A stretch of 33,388 nt of DNA from Lentzea pudingi (GCF_014646255.1 NZ_BMNC01000032.1:1-33388), one strand, 5' to 3'. Positions 16,516 through 24,255 are shown, counted from the first letter of the stretch. Notes: generated by a model not told the origin, from the sequence alone. Numbers and translations are program-made.

Positions 16516-19445
16516 CCACTGTCCATCAAACGAGCTCGTATGAGCTCGGCGATCGGATCGACGTACTGATCGGACGCCACGCTGCGCGCACGCCGTCCGC
16601 CGTCGCGGTCGAACAAGGCTTCGAAACGATCGACTACGGCACGCTGTGGCGGCGTTCGGGCGCCGTCGCGGCCAACCTCCAAGGCCAGGGGATCGGCGCG
16701 GGTGATGTGGTCGCTGTCCATCTCCCGCGTTCGCTCGACCGCGTTGTTGTCCTGCTCGGGACGTTGCGCTGCGGAGCCGCCTATGCGGCACTCGACCCGG
16801 CCTGGCCACAGCAACGACGCGCGGACGTGGTGGCACGCAGCCGCGCCGCGTTGGTCGTGACCGACGCGGAACTTGCCAGCCTCACGATGTCTGGGGCGCT
16901 GCGGCCGTCCTCGCCGGGGGAGGGCACTGCGCCGGCAAGCGTGTTCTTCACCTCCGGCTCCACTGGCAAGCCGAAAGGCGTCGTGGTGACTCATCGAGGG
17001 TGCGTGCGCATCCTCCAAGGGGCGCCGACTATCCCGATGGACGCGACAACCGTGATGCTGCAGTCGGCGCCGGTGCCGTGGGACGGGCATTCGTTGGAGC
17101 TTTGGGGCCCGTTGGTCAACGGTGGTCGGTGTGTGCTGCTCGACCGCGATGCGCAAGTGCTGGATCTCGCGGCCTTGCGCATCGCCTTGAGTCGCGGCGT
17201 AAACACGCTGTGGTTGACCAGTTCTCTGTTCAACATCTTCGCCGACGAATCGCCGGACATCTTCGCCGGCGTCAGACTACTCGCTGTCGGCGGTGAGCCG
17301 GTGTCGGCGGCGCACGTCCGCCGGGTGCTGGCTGCTGCGCCAGATGTGGTGGTCGTCAATGGTTACGGACCCACTGAGTGCGGCATCCTCGCCACAAGCC
17401 ACGTGATTCGGCCGACAGACGTGCGCGTGGGAGCAGTGGACGTGCCAATCGGGAAACCAATGCCCCGAACCGGAGTCTTGCTTCTAGACGAGTCCGGTCG
17501 GCCGATGGTGAGCGGACCAGGGGAGATCGCTCTGACCGGCGACGGACTGGCTGTCGGCTATTTGGACGACCCCGAGGAGACCGCCCGACGGTTCGTCGAG
17601 GTCGACGGAGTGCGGTGCTATCGCACCGGTGACATCGGCGTCGTAGACCGGGACGGACTTCTGCGCTACCGCGGCCGTTCCGACCGCCAGGTGAAGGTCC
17701 ACGGCGTCCGCGTCGAGCCAGGTGAGGTGGAAGCAGCGCTCCTCGCTCACCCCTCTGTGACCGCCGCGTTCGTGGTTCTCGTTCCGGGCCAGTCGGACCT
17801 CGGCTGTGTCTACACCACGGTGAACAGCCAGCCGATGAATATGGCGGTGTTGCACGATTTCCTGGGTACGACGCTGGTCTCTGCGATGATTCCGACCGCA
17901 GTGCGACACGTCTCGAGGATGCCGCTCGGTCCTACTGGCAAAGTGGATCCCGCCGCCGTGAGCCGGTTGCTTGCCAAAGATCGCGACACGGCGGCGAAAG
18001 ATAACTGGGAATCCGACGCCGATCGGGACCTAGTCGCCATGGGACTTAGTTCGCTCGAGGCCGTCCGGATCGCCGCACAGCTGAGCGAGCGGACCGGCGG
18101 CAGGGTCACTCTCGCTGACGTGTACCGATTGCGCACACTGGCGGCGATCGAGGCGCACGGGCGCGCTGCGGCTGAGCGCGTCGATAAGATCACCGGAGCC
18201 GGTGAGTTCGAGGCTTCGCCGCTGTCCCGTGCGCAGCAACGGTTCTGGATGGCTGAGCAGGCTGCGCCGGGGTCTTGCGACAATCTCATCGTGCTGGCCT
18301 GGCTGGTGCGCGGTCGGCTGGACGTCGACCGGCTGGCGAGCGCGTGGCGCGCAGTAGTAGACCTGCATCCCGTACTGCGGACTGTCTACCCGTGGGAAGA
18401 CGAGTTCCCAGTGCAGCGGCTCCTCACACCGGATGCGGCGCGGTGCGTGCTCGATGTGGTTGAGGCGCCGGTCGGCCTGCCTGTCGAGATGGTCGCCGAG
18501 CGAGTCACCGCGGACTGGTGGAATAACCGTTTCGACCTTGAGACCGAGAGCCCGGTTCGTGCCAGGCTGGCTGTCGTCGACGACGACACTCACCTGCTCT
18601 GCGTCCAGTTGCACCACATCGCTTTCGACGGTTGGTCTGAACGTGTTCTGATGGCGGATCTGCGCGCTGCCTACGCCGGGACGCCGAGACAGCCTCGCAT
18701 CCTCACCTACGCCGACTACGGGAAGTGGGAGCGAGATCAGCTCGGCGAGTGGGCTCGCGCGGACGTTCCGTTTTGGCGGCGAGTCCTCGCGTACCCCCTG
18801 AAACCGTTCCTTCCCGCACCAGCACAGGTCGGCCAGGAGATCGCCCGTCACGAGAGGGTATTGCGGATTCCCCCCACCGGTGTGCAGGGGGCGATCGGAG
18901 CGGCACGTGGTTTGGCGACCGCCGCACTTGTGACGGCGGCTGGACGAGCACTCGCTAAGACTTTCGGCATCGCCGACGTGTGCGTCGGCACGGCGTCGAC
19001 TGGTCGGTTCGCTCCTGAGACCGATGAGCTCATCGGCTACTTCGTGAACCCGTTGCCCCTGGTGCTCGCTGGAGCGGGCGACCGTTCGCCGGACATGGTG
19101 GCAGACGACCTTCTCTCCGCGATGGACCACGCTCGCACTCCGTTCGACGAGGTGGTCCGAGTATTGCGCCCACCCCGCGACCGCCACCCGTGGTTCCAGG
19201 CGTGGGTCGTGATGCAGAACCCGCGTCCGCATGGGGCGTTCGTCGAGGGCCTGACCGTTGAGCCCGTCCGAGTGCGCCCACCCCGGACAGCCATCGAGTT
19301 GATGTTCGACACCACTCCCCAACCAGACGGCTCCTGGGAGGTCGTCTTGCTCTGGCGCGCTGATGGCATCGCAGTCGCCATTGCCGAGAAGTTGCTGTCC
19401 CAACTGGAAAAGTCCCTGCTCGAGATGTCCCTCGAGCACTCATGA
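16512..19445 (+). CDS. NRPS adenylation-thiolation-condensation protein
   Basis: 977 residues with unusual order A (about 10-485), T (about 490-560), C (about 575-975). A-domain cores: FFTSGSTGKPKG, GYGPTE, YRTGDIG, GRSDRQVKVHGVR and the catalytic Lys in GPTGKVD. The pocket reads D-G-L-W-L-V-G-I-L-K by hand alignment; I cannot assign a substrate. The carrier Ser is Ser514 in MGLSSLEA. The C domain starts SPLSRAQQRFW and has an intact HHxxxDG motif (His701, His702, Asp706, Gly707). There is no thioesterase. A C-terminal C domain would either couple the two modules out of order or release the chain onto a free amine (inference). ATG 16512 overlaps the P450 stop. The next gene begins 189 bases downstream, the largest gap in the operon. 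Confidence 0.95.
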   Translation: MTTVHQTSSYELGDRIDVLIGRHAARTPSAVAVEQGFETIDYGTLWRRSGAVAANLQGQGIGAGDVVAVHLPRSLDRVVVLLGTLRCGAAYAALDPAWPQQRRADVVARSRAALVVTDAELASLTMSGALRPSSPGEGTAPASVFFTSGSTGKPKGVVVTHRGCVRILQGAPTIPMDATTVMLQSAPVPWDGHSLELWGPLVNGGRCVLLDRDAQVLDLAALRIALSRGVNTLWLTSSLFNIFADESPDIFAGVRLLAVGGEPVSAAHVRRVLAAAPDVVVVNGYGPTECGILATSHVIRPTDVRVGAVDVPIGKPMPRTGVLLLDESGRPMVSGPGEIALTGDGLAVGYLDDPEETARRFVEVDGVRCYRTGDIGVVDRDGLLRYRGRSDRQVKVHGVRVEPGEVEAALLAHPSVTAAFVVLVPGQSDLGCVYTTVNSQPMNMAVLHDFLGTTLVSAMIPTAVRHVSRMPLGPTGKVDPAAVSRLLAKDRDTAAKDNWESDADRDLVAMGLSSLEAVRIAAQLSERTGGRVTLADVYRLRTLAAIEAHGRAAAERVDKITGAGEFEASPLSRAQQRFWMAEQAAPGSCDNLIVLAWLVRGRLDVDRLASAWRAVVDLHPVLRTVYPWEDEFPVQRLLTPDAARCVLDVVEAPVGLPVEMVAERVTADWWNNRFDLETESPVRARLAVVDDDTHLLCVQLHHIAFDGWSERVLMADLRAAYAGTPRQPRILTYADYGKWERDQLGEWARADVPFWRRVLAYPLKPFLPAPAQVGQEIARHERVLRIPPTGVQGAIGAARGLATAALVTAAGRALAKTFGIADVCVGTASTGRFAPETDELIGYFVNPLPLVLAGAGDRSPDMVADDLLSAMDHARTPFDEVVRVLRPPRDRHPWFQAWVVMQNPRPHGAFVEGLTVEPVRVRPPRTAIELMFDTTPQPDGSWEVVLLWRADGIAVAIAEKLLSQLEKSLLEMSLEHS

Positions 19446-19634
19446 TCGTCTCCGGGCGTGCCTGGGGTCTGTCCGACAGTCCGACAAGTCGCCACCGTGC
19501 GGTTTTGCCGTCCGTGGATGTAGCCCTGCGTCGTGGTCCCGTTGAATCCATCCTGCGCGACAAGGCGGGCCGGGGTGATAGCGGGCTGGAATGGTTTCTC
19601 TGGCGAACTATCGGACAGCGAGGAGGATCAGAGA

Positions 19635-20846
19635 ATGTCGTCGACGAGCGTCACCGGTCGGCTTTACGGGATCCGCACCGTGGGGAGTCATCTGTCCTTC
19701 GCGACGTTGCGCTGCCTGGATCAGGAGTACCTGTGCGTGTTCTCCGAGCGGCTGAAGGTCCGAGCGGAAAGCATCGTCCGGGTCACCGGCGAACTGCGCC
19801 CCAGCATCGCCTCTCGGACGTTCGAGCACGAGATAGCGGTTGAGTCTTACGATGTCGTCGCCGAGAACCGCACGATCACCTCGACTCAGCTAGCAGGGAG
19901 GCCCTACAGCAAAGCCATTTTGCCCAAACAACACGTCTACATGCGCCTGCCGGAGGTCCGGGAGCGACTGATGGCCAAGTGGATGGCAGTGCAACGCATT
20001 CGCGACCTGCTCGCCACACAGCGATTCGTCGAGGTGCAGTCGCCGCGCATAGTGGGGAGGATGACCGACGGTCCGACGATGAAGTTCAAGCTCGACTACT
20101 TCGGGCAGGAAGCCTATCTGAGCCTGAGCAACTTGTTGTTTCATACCGCGTTCGTAGCTGGGGACTTCACCTCGGTGTTCGAGATCGCCCCTTTGTTCCG
20201 CGCCGACGTGAACCACAGCTCCCAGCACCTGAGCGAGTTCCTCATCCTGGAGATCACAGCCGCCTATCGGAGCCGCGAGGACATGATGCGGTTGTCCGAA
20301 GACGTGGTGCGCGCAGTGTGCGACTGCTGTGGCGGTGGTGGATTGCCCGACAGAGATCTCGCTGACGTTCCGGTGGTCACGTACGAGGAAGTGCGAAAGA
20401 TCGTATCTCTCGCCGACTGCGCCCCGGTGCAGCCGGGCGCCCGGCTCAAGCGATACCACGCTGATGCTGTCGCCGCCAGCCTGAATCGCACGCTGTTCTG
20501 GGTGATTGACATGCCTGCGAAGCACAAGGCGTTCTTCTCCTCGACTCGCCATGATCCTGTCGTCGATGCCGAGGTGGCGAACGACTTCCGGCTCTACTGG
20601 CGGGAGATCGACATCGTGGACGGGGGCGAGCGGGTCACCGACCCGCGGCGACTGCGGGAGCGGCTGGCCGACCAGAACCTTGAATCCGAGCACTTCGGCT
20701 ACTACCTCGACGTGCTGGATGGCGGTGTGCCTGCGATGACGGGCCTCGGGTTGGGCATCGAGCGGCTGATCGCCAAGGCACTGGGCCTTGGCAACATCCG
20801 GCAGTTGGTGCCGTTTCCGAGGTTCGTCGATCACTTCGAACCGTGA
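19635..20846 (+). CDS. Class II aminoacyl-tRNA synthetase paralogue (AspRS/AsnRS-like)
   Basis: 403 residues with a degenerate OB-fold-like N-terminus (about 1-75) and a class II catalytic domain. Motif 2 appears as LFRADVNHSSQHLSEF (Arg189, with Asp191 in place of the usual Glu). Motif 3 is GLGLGIERLIAKALGL (Arg377). The aspartate-pocket segment, QSPQ in true AspRS, is replaced by LSLSNLLFH (about 162-170), so the amino-acid specificity has probably changed. The protein is about 35 residues shorter than the intact AspRS at 21969-23291. It may form an aminoacyl-adenylate used as a ligase intermediate rather than charge tRNA (inference). I chose ATG 19635 because AGGAGG precedes it; the open frame extends upstream to 19533 without a good site. 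Confidence 0.85.
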   Translation: MSSTSVTGRLYGIRTVGSHLSFATLRCLDQEYLCVFSERLKVRAESIVRVTGELRPSIASRTFEHEIAVESYDVVAENRTITSTQLAGRPYSKAILPKQHVYMRLPEVRERLMAKWMAVQRIRDLLATQRFVEVQSPRIVGRMTDGPTMKFKLDYFGQEAYLSLSNLLFHTAFVAGDFTSVFEIAPLFRADVNHSSQHLSEFLILEITAAYRSREDMMRLSEDVVRAVCDCCGGGGLPDRDLADVPVVTYEEVRKIVSLADCAPVQPGARLKRYHADAVAASLNRTLFWVIDMPAKHKAFFSSTRHDPVVDAEVANDFRLYWREIDIVDGGERVTDPRRLRERLADQNLESEHFGYYLDVLDGGVPAMTGLGLGIERLIAKALGLGNIRQLVPFPRFVDHFEP

Positions 20847-20915
20847 TGCGCTCGGCTACGCAGTTCGGCCTGATTCCACGTGGCGTCATCCGCCTGTCCG
20901 ACCAAAGGACCATCT

Positions 20916-21023
20916 ATGCCAAGAACAACGATCGCCGACCTGCGTGCAAACATCGGTCAAGAGGTGACTGTCTGCGGTTGGGTCAACTCGCTATGGCTAC
21001 AGCGCAAGCTCCAGTTTGCGATC
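20916..21023 (+). pseudogene. AspRS-type gene truncated by IS3 element (first 36 codons)
   Basis: ATG 20916 with AGGAC upstream starts MPRTTIADLRANIG and continues EVTVCGWVNSLWLQRKLQF. This aligns residue by residue with the OB-fold start of the intact AspRS (ETVSVCGWVNTLRLQSKMQF). Homology stops at about 21023, where an IS3-type terminus (TGTCAAGCACCGGGTTTGG) begins. No continuation is found elsewhere in the window. It would have been the tenth operon gene, so the cluster once ended with a second AspRS-like synthetase. Confidence 0.8.
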
Positions 21024-21213
21024 TGTCAAGCACCGGGTTTGGTGGAGACTGGATTAGTTGGTTTCCAGGGTTGCGGTGACCGGCTGGGTCATCGCGTGTA
21101 GGGCTTCGTACTCGGCGGGCGGCACGTGTCCGAGTTCGCCGTGCAGGCGCCGGTTGTTGTACCAGTCGATGTATTCGACGGTGGCGATCTCGATGTCGTC
21201 GATGCCGCTGAAC
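21024..21213 (-). pseudogene. IS3-family element fragment (transposase OrfB C-terminus plus IS end)
   Basis: Read on the minus strand from about 21213, the frame gives FSGIDDIEIATVEYIDWYNN, then RRLHGELGHVPPAEYEALHA, and ends at a TAA near 21056. This is the C-terminal end of an IS3-family integrase-core transposase. The IS terminus lies at 21024 (TGTCAAGCACCGGGTTTGGTG), abutting the truncated AspRS-type gene. Upstream the frame meets a stop and the sequence passes into an unrelated repeat, so only the last 52 codons remain. The other IS end is missing. Confidence 0.85.
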
Positions 21214-21243
21214 TACTTGGCGATCCACAACCTTCGACGAGCC

Positions 21244-21367
21244 GCCGCGCCGCCGCCTCATCACCCTGACGAGACGATGTGTCCTGAGTCGCTCGGTCCC
21301 CTCCGACCGCCAATCCGGCGCGTCGATCTTGGTACACCTCTGACTTACACGGTTCGCACGACACGCC
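21244..21367. repeat. Direct repeat copy 1 (about 124 bp), flanking the AspRS region
   Basis: It runs from GCCGCGCCGCCGCCTC through TGACGAGACGATGTGTCC to TTACACGGTTCGC. It matches copy 2 (23865-23982 plus 24264-24271) with few differences (for example TCGCTCGG against TCACTCGGCG). It lies between the IS3 fragment and the ISAs1 relic. It resembles the terminal region of an IS, but I cannot assign a family. Confidence 0.8.
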
Positions 21368-21905
21368 CCGCCGACGCGCTGCACACCACCTACCCGCGCC
21401 AACACCAAGCGCACCACGTGTTCAGATCAAAACCGGCTTCAACCTGGTCTTCGCTCAATTCGACGCTCTGCCCTGGCACCAACTGCCCTGCTTGGAATGG
21501 GTCGAACGCCGACAGGGCCGCACCGAGAAACGCACCATCCGCCTCGCCCCACTGCGCAACACCGAATACGGCTGGGTCAACTGCCCCGACGCGCGCCACG
21601 CCTTCCTCATCGAGCGCTACCGCACCTGCCACATCCCCGGCGCCCACCCCACCACCTCCTCCGCGGCCACTGGGCCATCGAAAACCGCCTGCATTGGGTC
21701 CCGCGACGCCACCGCGAAGACGCATCCCGTGTCCGCACCAGCACCGCACCTCACACCATGGCCACCCTCCGCAACCTCGCCATCAGCGTCTTCCGCCAAG
21801 CAGGCCACACCAACACCGCCACAGCACTGCGCGTCATGACCAGAAACCTTCAACCGATCCCTACAACTGTTCGGAATCCCCACCTGAACAGCCAAAACGC
21901 TTTGC
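21368..21905 (+). pseudogene. ISAs1-family transposase relic (C-terminal part, frameshifted)
   Basis: One frame reads LPWHQLPCLEWVERRQGRTE then KRTIRLAPLRNTEYGW. After a frameshift near 21650 another reads RGHWAIENRLHWVPRRHRED and ASRVRTSTAPHTMATLRNLA. The latter is the highly typical C-terminal signature of ISAs1-family (H-repeat-type DDE) transposases. The N-terminal half is missing, replaced by direct repeat copy 1. It is not functional. Confidence 0.8.
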
Positions 21906-21968
21906 CGGAGCTCTGACGTCTCGAGCCGGGCCATTGGCCCCGCCCCAGACAATGGGCGCGAGGTGCTT

Positions 21969-23291
21969 CTACGGGGTAAGCCGATTGGGGCCACGGAAGA
22001 GGAACGTCGCCTCTCGGATGGAATCGAGACCGAGCAGGATCATCAGAACCCGACCCAAGCCCATACCCAGGCCCCCATGCGGGGGGCAACCGAAGCGGAA
22101 GGCGTTCAGATAGTCCTGCAACGGCTCGGTGCTCATCGACTTCTCCGCAGCCTGCTTGATTAGTACGTCATAGCGGTGCTCACGCTGCGCACCCGTGGTG
22201 ACTTCCAATCCCTTCCACAGCAAGTCGAAGCTCAAGGTGACGTTTGAGTCGTTCTCGGGCCTCATGTGATAGAAGGGTCGGATACTCGTCGGGTAGTGGG
22301 TGACGAAGACGAACTCGTGCCCTGTCTGCTCCAGGAAATGGGCGGCAACACCGCGCTCACCGTCGGGGTCCAAGTCCTCCTTCATACCCGCAGGGTCCCA
22401 GCCACCCGCCCGAAGGATCTTCTGGGCTTCGGCCATGGTGACCCGAGGGAAGGGCGTCGTCGGAACGGTGATCTCGACGCCGAAGGACTCGCGGACCTCG
22501 TTGCCGTGGGCGTCGGCGACCTTCGCGATGGCGTGGGCGAGCATTTGCTCCTCGAAGTTCATCACATCCTCGACATCGTTGATCCACGCAAGCTCAACGT
22601 CAACGCCGGTGAATTCGGTCGCATGTCGGGAGGTGAACGATGGTTCGGCCCGGAACACGGGGCCGATCTCGAAGACCTTGTCGATACCCGCGGCGATCGC
22701 CATCTGCTTGAAGAATTGTGGCGACTGCGCCAAGTAAGCGGAGCGGTCGAAGTAGCCGAGCTTGAACACCTCCGCCCCCGACTCCGAGGCAGTACCCATC
22801 AGCTTGGGGGTGTGCATCTCGGTGCAGCCCTGGCCGTAGGCGTACTCTCGCATGCCCTGCTCGAGAGTGGTCTGCACGGCGAACAGCAGCTGCGCTTGTG
22901 GTCGCATGCGAATATCGAGGAATCGCCAGTTCAGGCGCTGGTCCAGACTGGTGTGCTCATCGATCGGCAGGGGCGTGTCGGCCCGGTTTAGGATTTCCAA
23001 TTGCTGGGGGACCAGTTCCAAGCCCCCGAGCTTGACGATCGGGTTGTCGACCACGCGGCCGACGATCCGGACCGCGGACTCAGTGGTCAGGCCCTCCAGC
23101 GCGACCTCGATCTCATCGCTCTCACCGCATCGGCGATGCGTGATCTGCACCATGCCGGTGTGGTCACGGAGAACGAGGAACTGCATTTTGCTCTGCAGGC
23201 GGAGTGTGTTCACCCAGCCGCAGACTGAAACGGTCTCTCCGACACGTTCGCGCAAGTCAGAGACCAGAACACGTTCAGTTGTTTGAACCAT
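21969..23291 (-). CDS. aspS2: Aspartyl-tRNA synthetase, archaeal-type (AspRS2-like), probable resistance copy
   Basis: 440 residues: OB-fold anticodon domain (about 1-105; VSVCGWVNTLR) and class II catalytic domain, without the GAD insertion of ordinary bacterial AspRS. The Asp-binding QSPQ (189-192) is intact. Motif 2 is VFRAEPSFTSRHATEF (Arg214, Glu216, His223). Motif 3 reads GLGMGLGRVLM, with Gly413 where an acidic or Asn residue usually precedes Arg414. The C-terminus GPNRLTP fits archaeal AspRS. Charging of tRNA-Asp (perhaps also tRNA-Asn) is expected. The ATG at 23291 follows GGGAG by six bases; an upstream frame runs through the T-box and is not translated. It converges on the biosynthetic operon. 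A housekeeping AspRS should exist elsewhere, so I infer a self-resistance copy. The symbol is by analogy. Confidence 0.85.
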   Translation of the reverse strand: MVQTTERVLVSDLRERVGETVSVCGWVNTLRLQSKMQFLVLRDHTGMVQITHRRCGESDEIEVALEGLTTESAVRIVGRVVDNPIVKLGGLELVPQQLEILNRADTPLPIDEHTSLDQRLNWRFLDIRMRPQAQLLFAVQTTLEQGMREYAYGQGCTEMHTPKLMGTASESGAEVFKLGYFDRSAYLAQSPQFFKQMAIAAGIDKVFEIGPVFRAEPSFTSRHATEFTGVDVELAWINDVEDVMNFEEQMLAHAIAKVADAHGNEVRESFGVEITVPTTPFPRVTMAEAQKILRAGGWDPAGMKEDLDPDGERGVAAHFLEQTGHEFVFVTHYPTSIRPFYHMRPENDSNVTLSFDLLWKGLEVTTGAQREHRYDVLIKQAAEKSMSTEPLQDYLNAFRFGCPPHGGLGMGLGRVLMILLGLDSIREATFLFRGPNRLTP

Positions 23292-23558
23292 CGAGCACTC
23301 CCAGGGTGTCGTCATCCCTTGGGGGCGTGGGCGAGAAGGGAGCTCGCGGTACCACCACGCCTTCGCCACCGCCACCGCAGCAGCCTCGTTCGGGCCCAGT
23401 GACGGGGGCTGGCCGGCGGGGCATTGAGCCGAACAACCGGCCGTTCCTCCCCGCGCTCAGGAGGGTCTTCACAACGAGACGCGAGACTGCCTTCCCAGCT
23501 ACCAGCAGCTCTCTCGGCTCACGTATTCCCGTTATTACTCGTCTCCTTCGACGCGTTG
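23292..23558 (-). promoter_or_regulatory. T-box riboswitch leader of the AspRS gene (translational type, Asp specifier)
   Basis: Stem I base AGGAG (23543-23547) pairs with CTCCT. AACG/CGTT continues it above a specifier loop whose 5' side has AGTA (23536-23539) and whose 3' side is GTGAAGACC. The codon at the expected place is GAC, Asp (23465-23467). The distal arm CGAGAGAGCTGCTGGTAGCT has the usual AG-bulge signature, and GGCCGG/CCGGCC forms a middle stem. The T-box proper is TGGTACCGCG (23345-23354). Directly 3', CGAGCTCCC (23338-23346) can pair with GGGAG(TG)CTCG (23292-23302), hiding the Shine-Dalgarno. No terminator T-tract follows. Uncharged tRNA should stabilise the alternative fold and free the start. 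The UGGU bulge would pair with an A73 or, by wobble, G73 acceptor end. Confidence 0.85.
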
Positions 23559-23564
23559 CGACTG

Positions 23565-23570
23565 AGCATA
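23565..23570 (-). promoter_or_regulatory. Candidate -10 element for the T-box transcript
   Basis: TATGCT on the minus strand (23570 to 23565) lies about ten bases before the start of the folded leader. No good -35 hexamer is seen at 16-18 bases spacing; TTGCCA sits too close. The placement supports transcription starting near 23558. Confidence 0.4.
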
Positions 23571-23864
23571 CCGGGGGTTGGCAAGCGCCTTTACCCGAGG
23601 CACCGCCACGTTCTTCCGTGCCTCGGTCGCCACGTCGAGCCGCTCGAAGCGGGAAGCCTCAGCAGGCTGGCGCGGTGCGCGCATCTGGTCGCTGCCGCGG
23701 CTGGAGTTTCCGCATAGATTGCTTCGCGCTCCGCTGCTCGCGACGTGCAGGCAAGTTTCGCGGGACGCCTGCGCGCCGATGTTGAGACGCATCCGACGGC
23801 CCCTCCCCTGAGATCGGCTTCCCAGCCGCCTTCCAATACCGGTAGCGGCTGAAGCCGTTGGCGC
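23571..23864. other. Upstream region of the T-box transcript, no gene recognised
   Basis: It contains a perfect 9-bp inverted repeat CCGAGGCAC (23595-23603) / GTGCCTCGG (23618-23626) just upstream of the candidate promoter. The repeat could be an operator or an old terminator. No recognisable protein is encoded; minus-strand frames are Arg- and Ala-rich shadows. Confidence 0.4.
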
Positions 23865-23982
23865 GCCGCGCCGCCGCCTCGTCACCCTGACGAGACGATG
23901 TGTCCTGAGTCACTCGGCGTCCCCTCCGACCGCCAATCCGGCGCGTCGATCTTGGTACACCTCTGACTTACACGGTTCGCGT
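23865..23982. repeat. Direct repeat copy 2, split by an ISL3-derived insertion
   Basis: It matches 21244-21367 up to GGTTCGCGT at 23982. The remaining GACACGCC is found at 24264-24271, after the ISL3-derived insert and its target duplication. The insertion therefore happened after the repeat was duplicated or acquired. It has the same orientation as copy 1, about 2.6 kb apart. Confidence 0.8.
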
Positions 23983-24255
23983 GGCTCTGTCCATGATTGC
24001 GTGATCAACTGACTGCGCCCGGGATCAGGTGTGCGGCGAAGGTTTGTGATCATGTTTGGTGTGTGATCGTCAGTGGTTGGACGTGCTCCTGCCGCACCTG
24101 GAGGGTGTGGTGGTCGAGCGGATCGAGCAGGCTGCTCAAGCGACAAACCTACGGCAAAGCCAGTTTCAGCCTGCTACGCAAGAGAATCCTTCTCACCAAC
24201 TGACCACGCAGCCGCGTCAGAGGTCATCCTTGATCACGCAACCATGGACAGAGCC
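23983..24255. mobile_element. ISL3-derived miniature element (273 bp) with 8-bp target duplication
   Basis: The terminal inverted repeats are 26 bp with one mismatch: left 23983-24008 (starts GGCTCTGTCCATGATTGCGT), right 24230-24255 (starts GGCTCTGTCCATGGTTGCGT when read inward). They are flanked by a perfect 8-bp direct repeat GTTCGCGT (23975-23982 and 24256-24263). GGCTCTG ends and 8-bp duplications are characteristic of ISL3. Inside, a plus-strand segment reads CDRQWLDVLLPHLEGVVVER, like the N-terminus of an ISL3 transposase. It is an internal deletion derivative that would need a transposase in trans. Confidence 0.85.

Larger units (their letters stand above)
6951..21023 (+). other. Biosynthetic gene cluster: NRPS with aaRS-like enzymes
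   Basis: Nine complete genes and one truncated gene run in one direction. Gaps are 4-base overlaps (ATGA/GTGA) or up to about 190 bases, which indicates a single operon. The content is one methyltransferase, one MccF-type peptidase, two class II aminoacyl-tRNA-synthetase-like enzymes, one clan-CD protein, one exporter, two NRPS proteins and one P450. There is no thioesterase, no MbtH-like protein and no phosphopantetheinyl transferase in view. The right boundary is set by an IS3 fragment that cuts the tenth gene. The combination does not match a cluster I can name. Confidence 0.8.

Noticed and set aside
18030..19439. 469-codon minus-strand open frame opposite the NRPS condensation domain
   Set aside because: Shadow of an intact C domain with HHxxxDG; the translation has no recognisable motif.
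19890..20834. 314-codon minus-strand open frame opposite the second synthetase-like gene
   Set aside because: Shadow frame; the plus strand carries class II motifs 2 and 3.
23292..23375. Upstream in-frame start of the AspRS gene (WWYRE... extension)
   Set aside because: The extension reads through the T-box and sequestering arm, which must be untranslated leader; ATG 23291 has GGGAG at ideal spacing.
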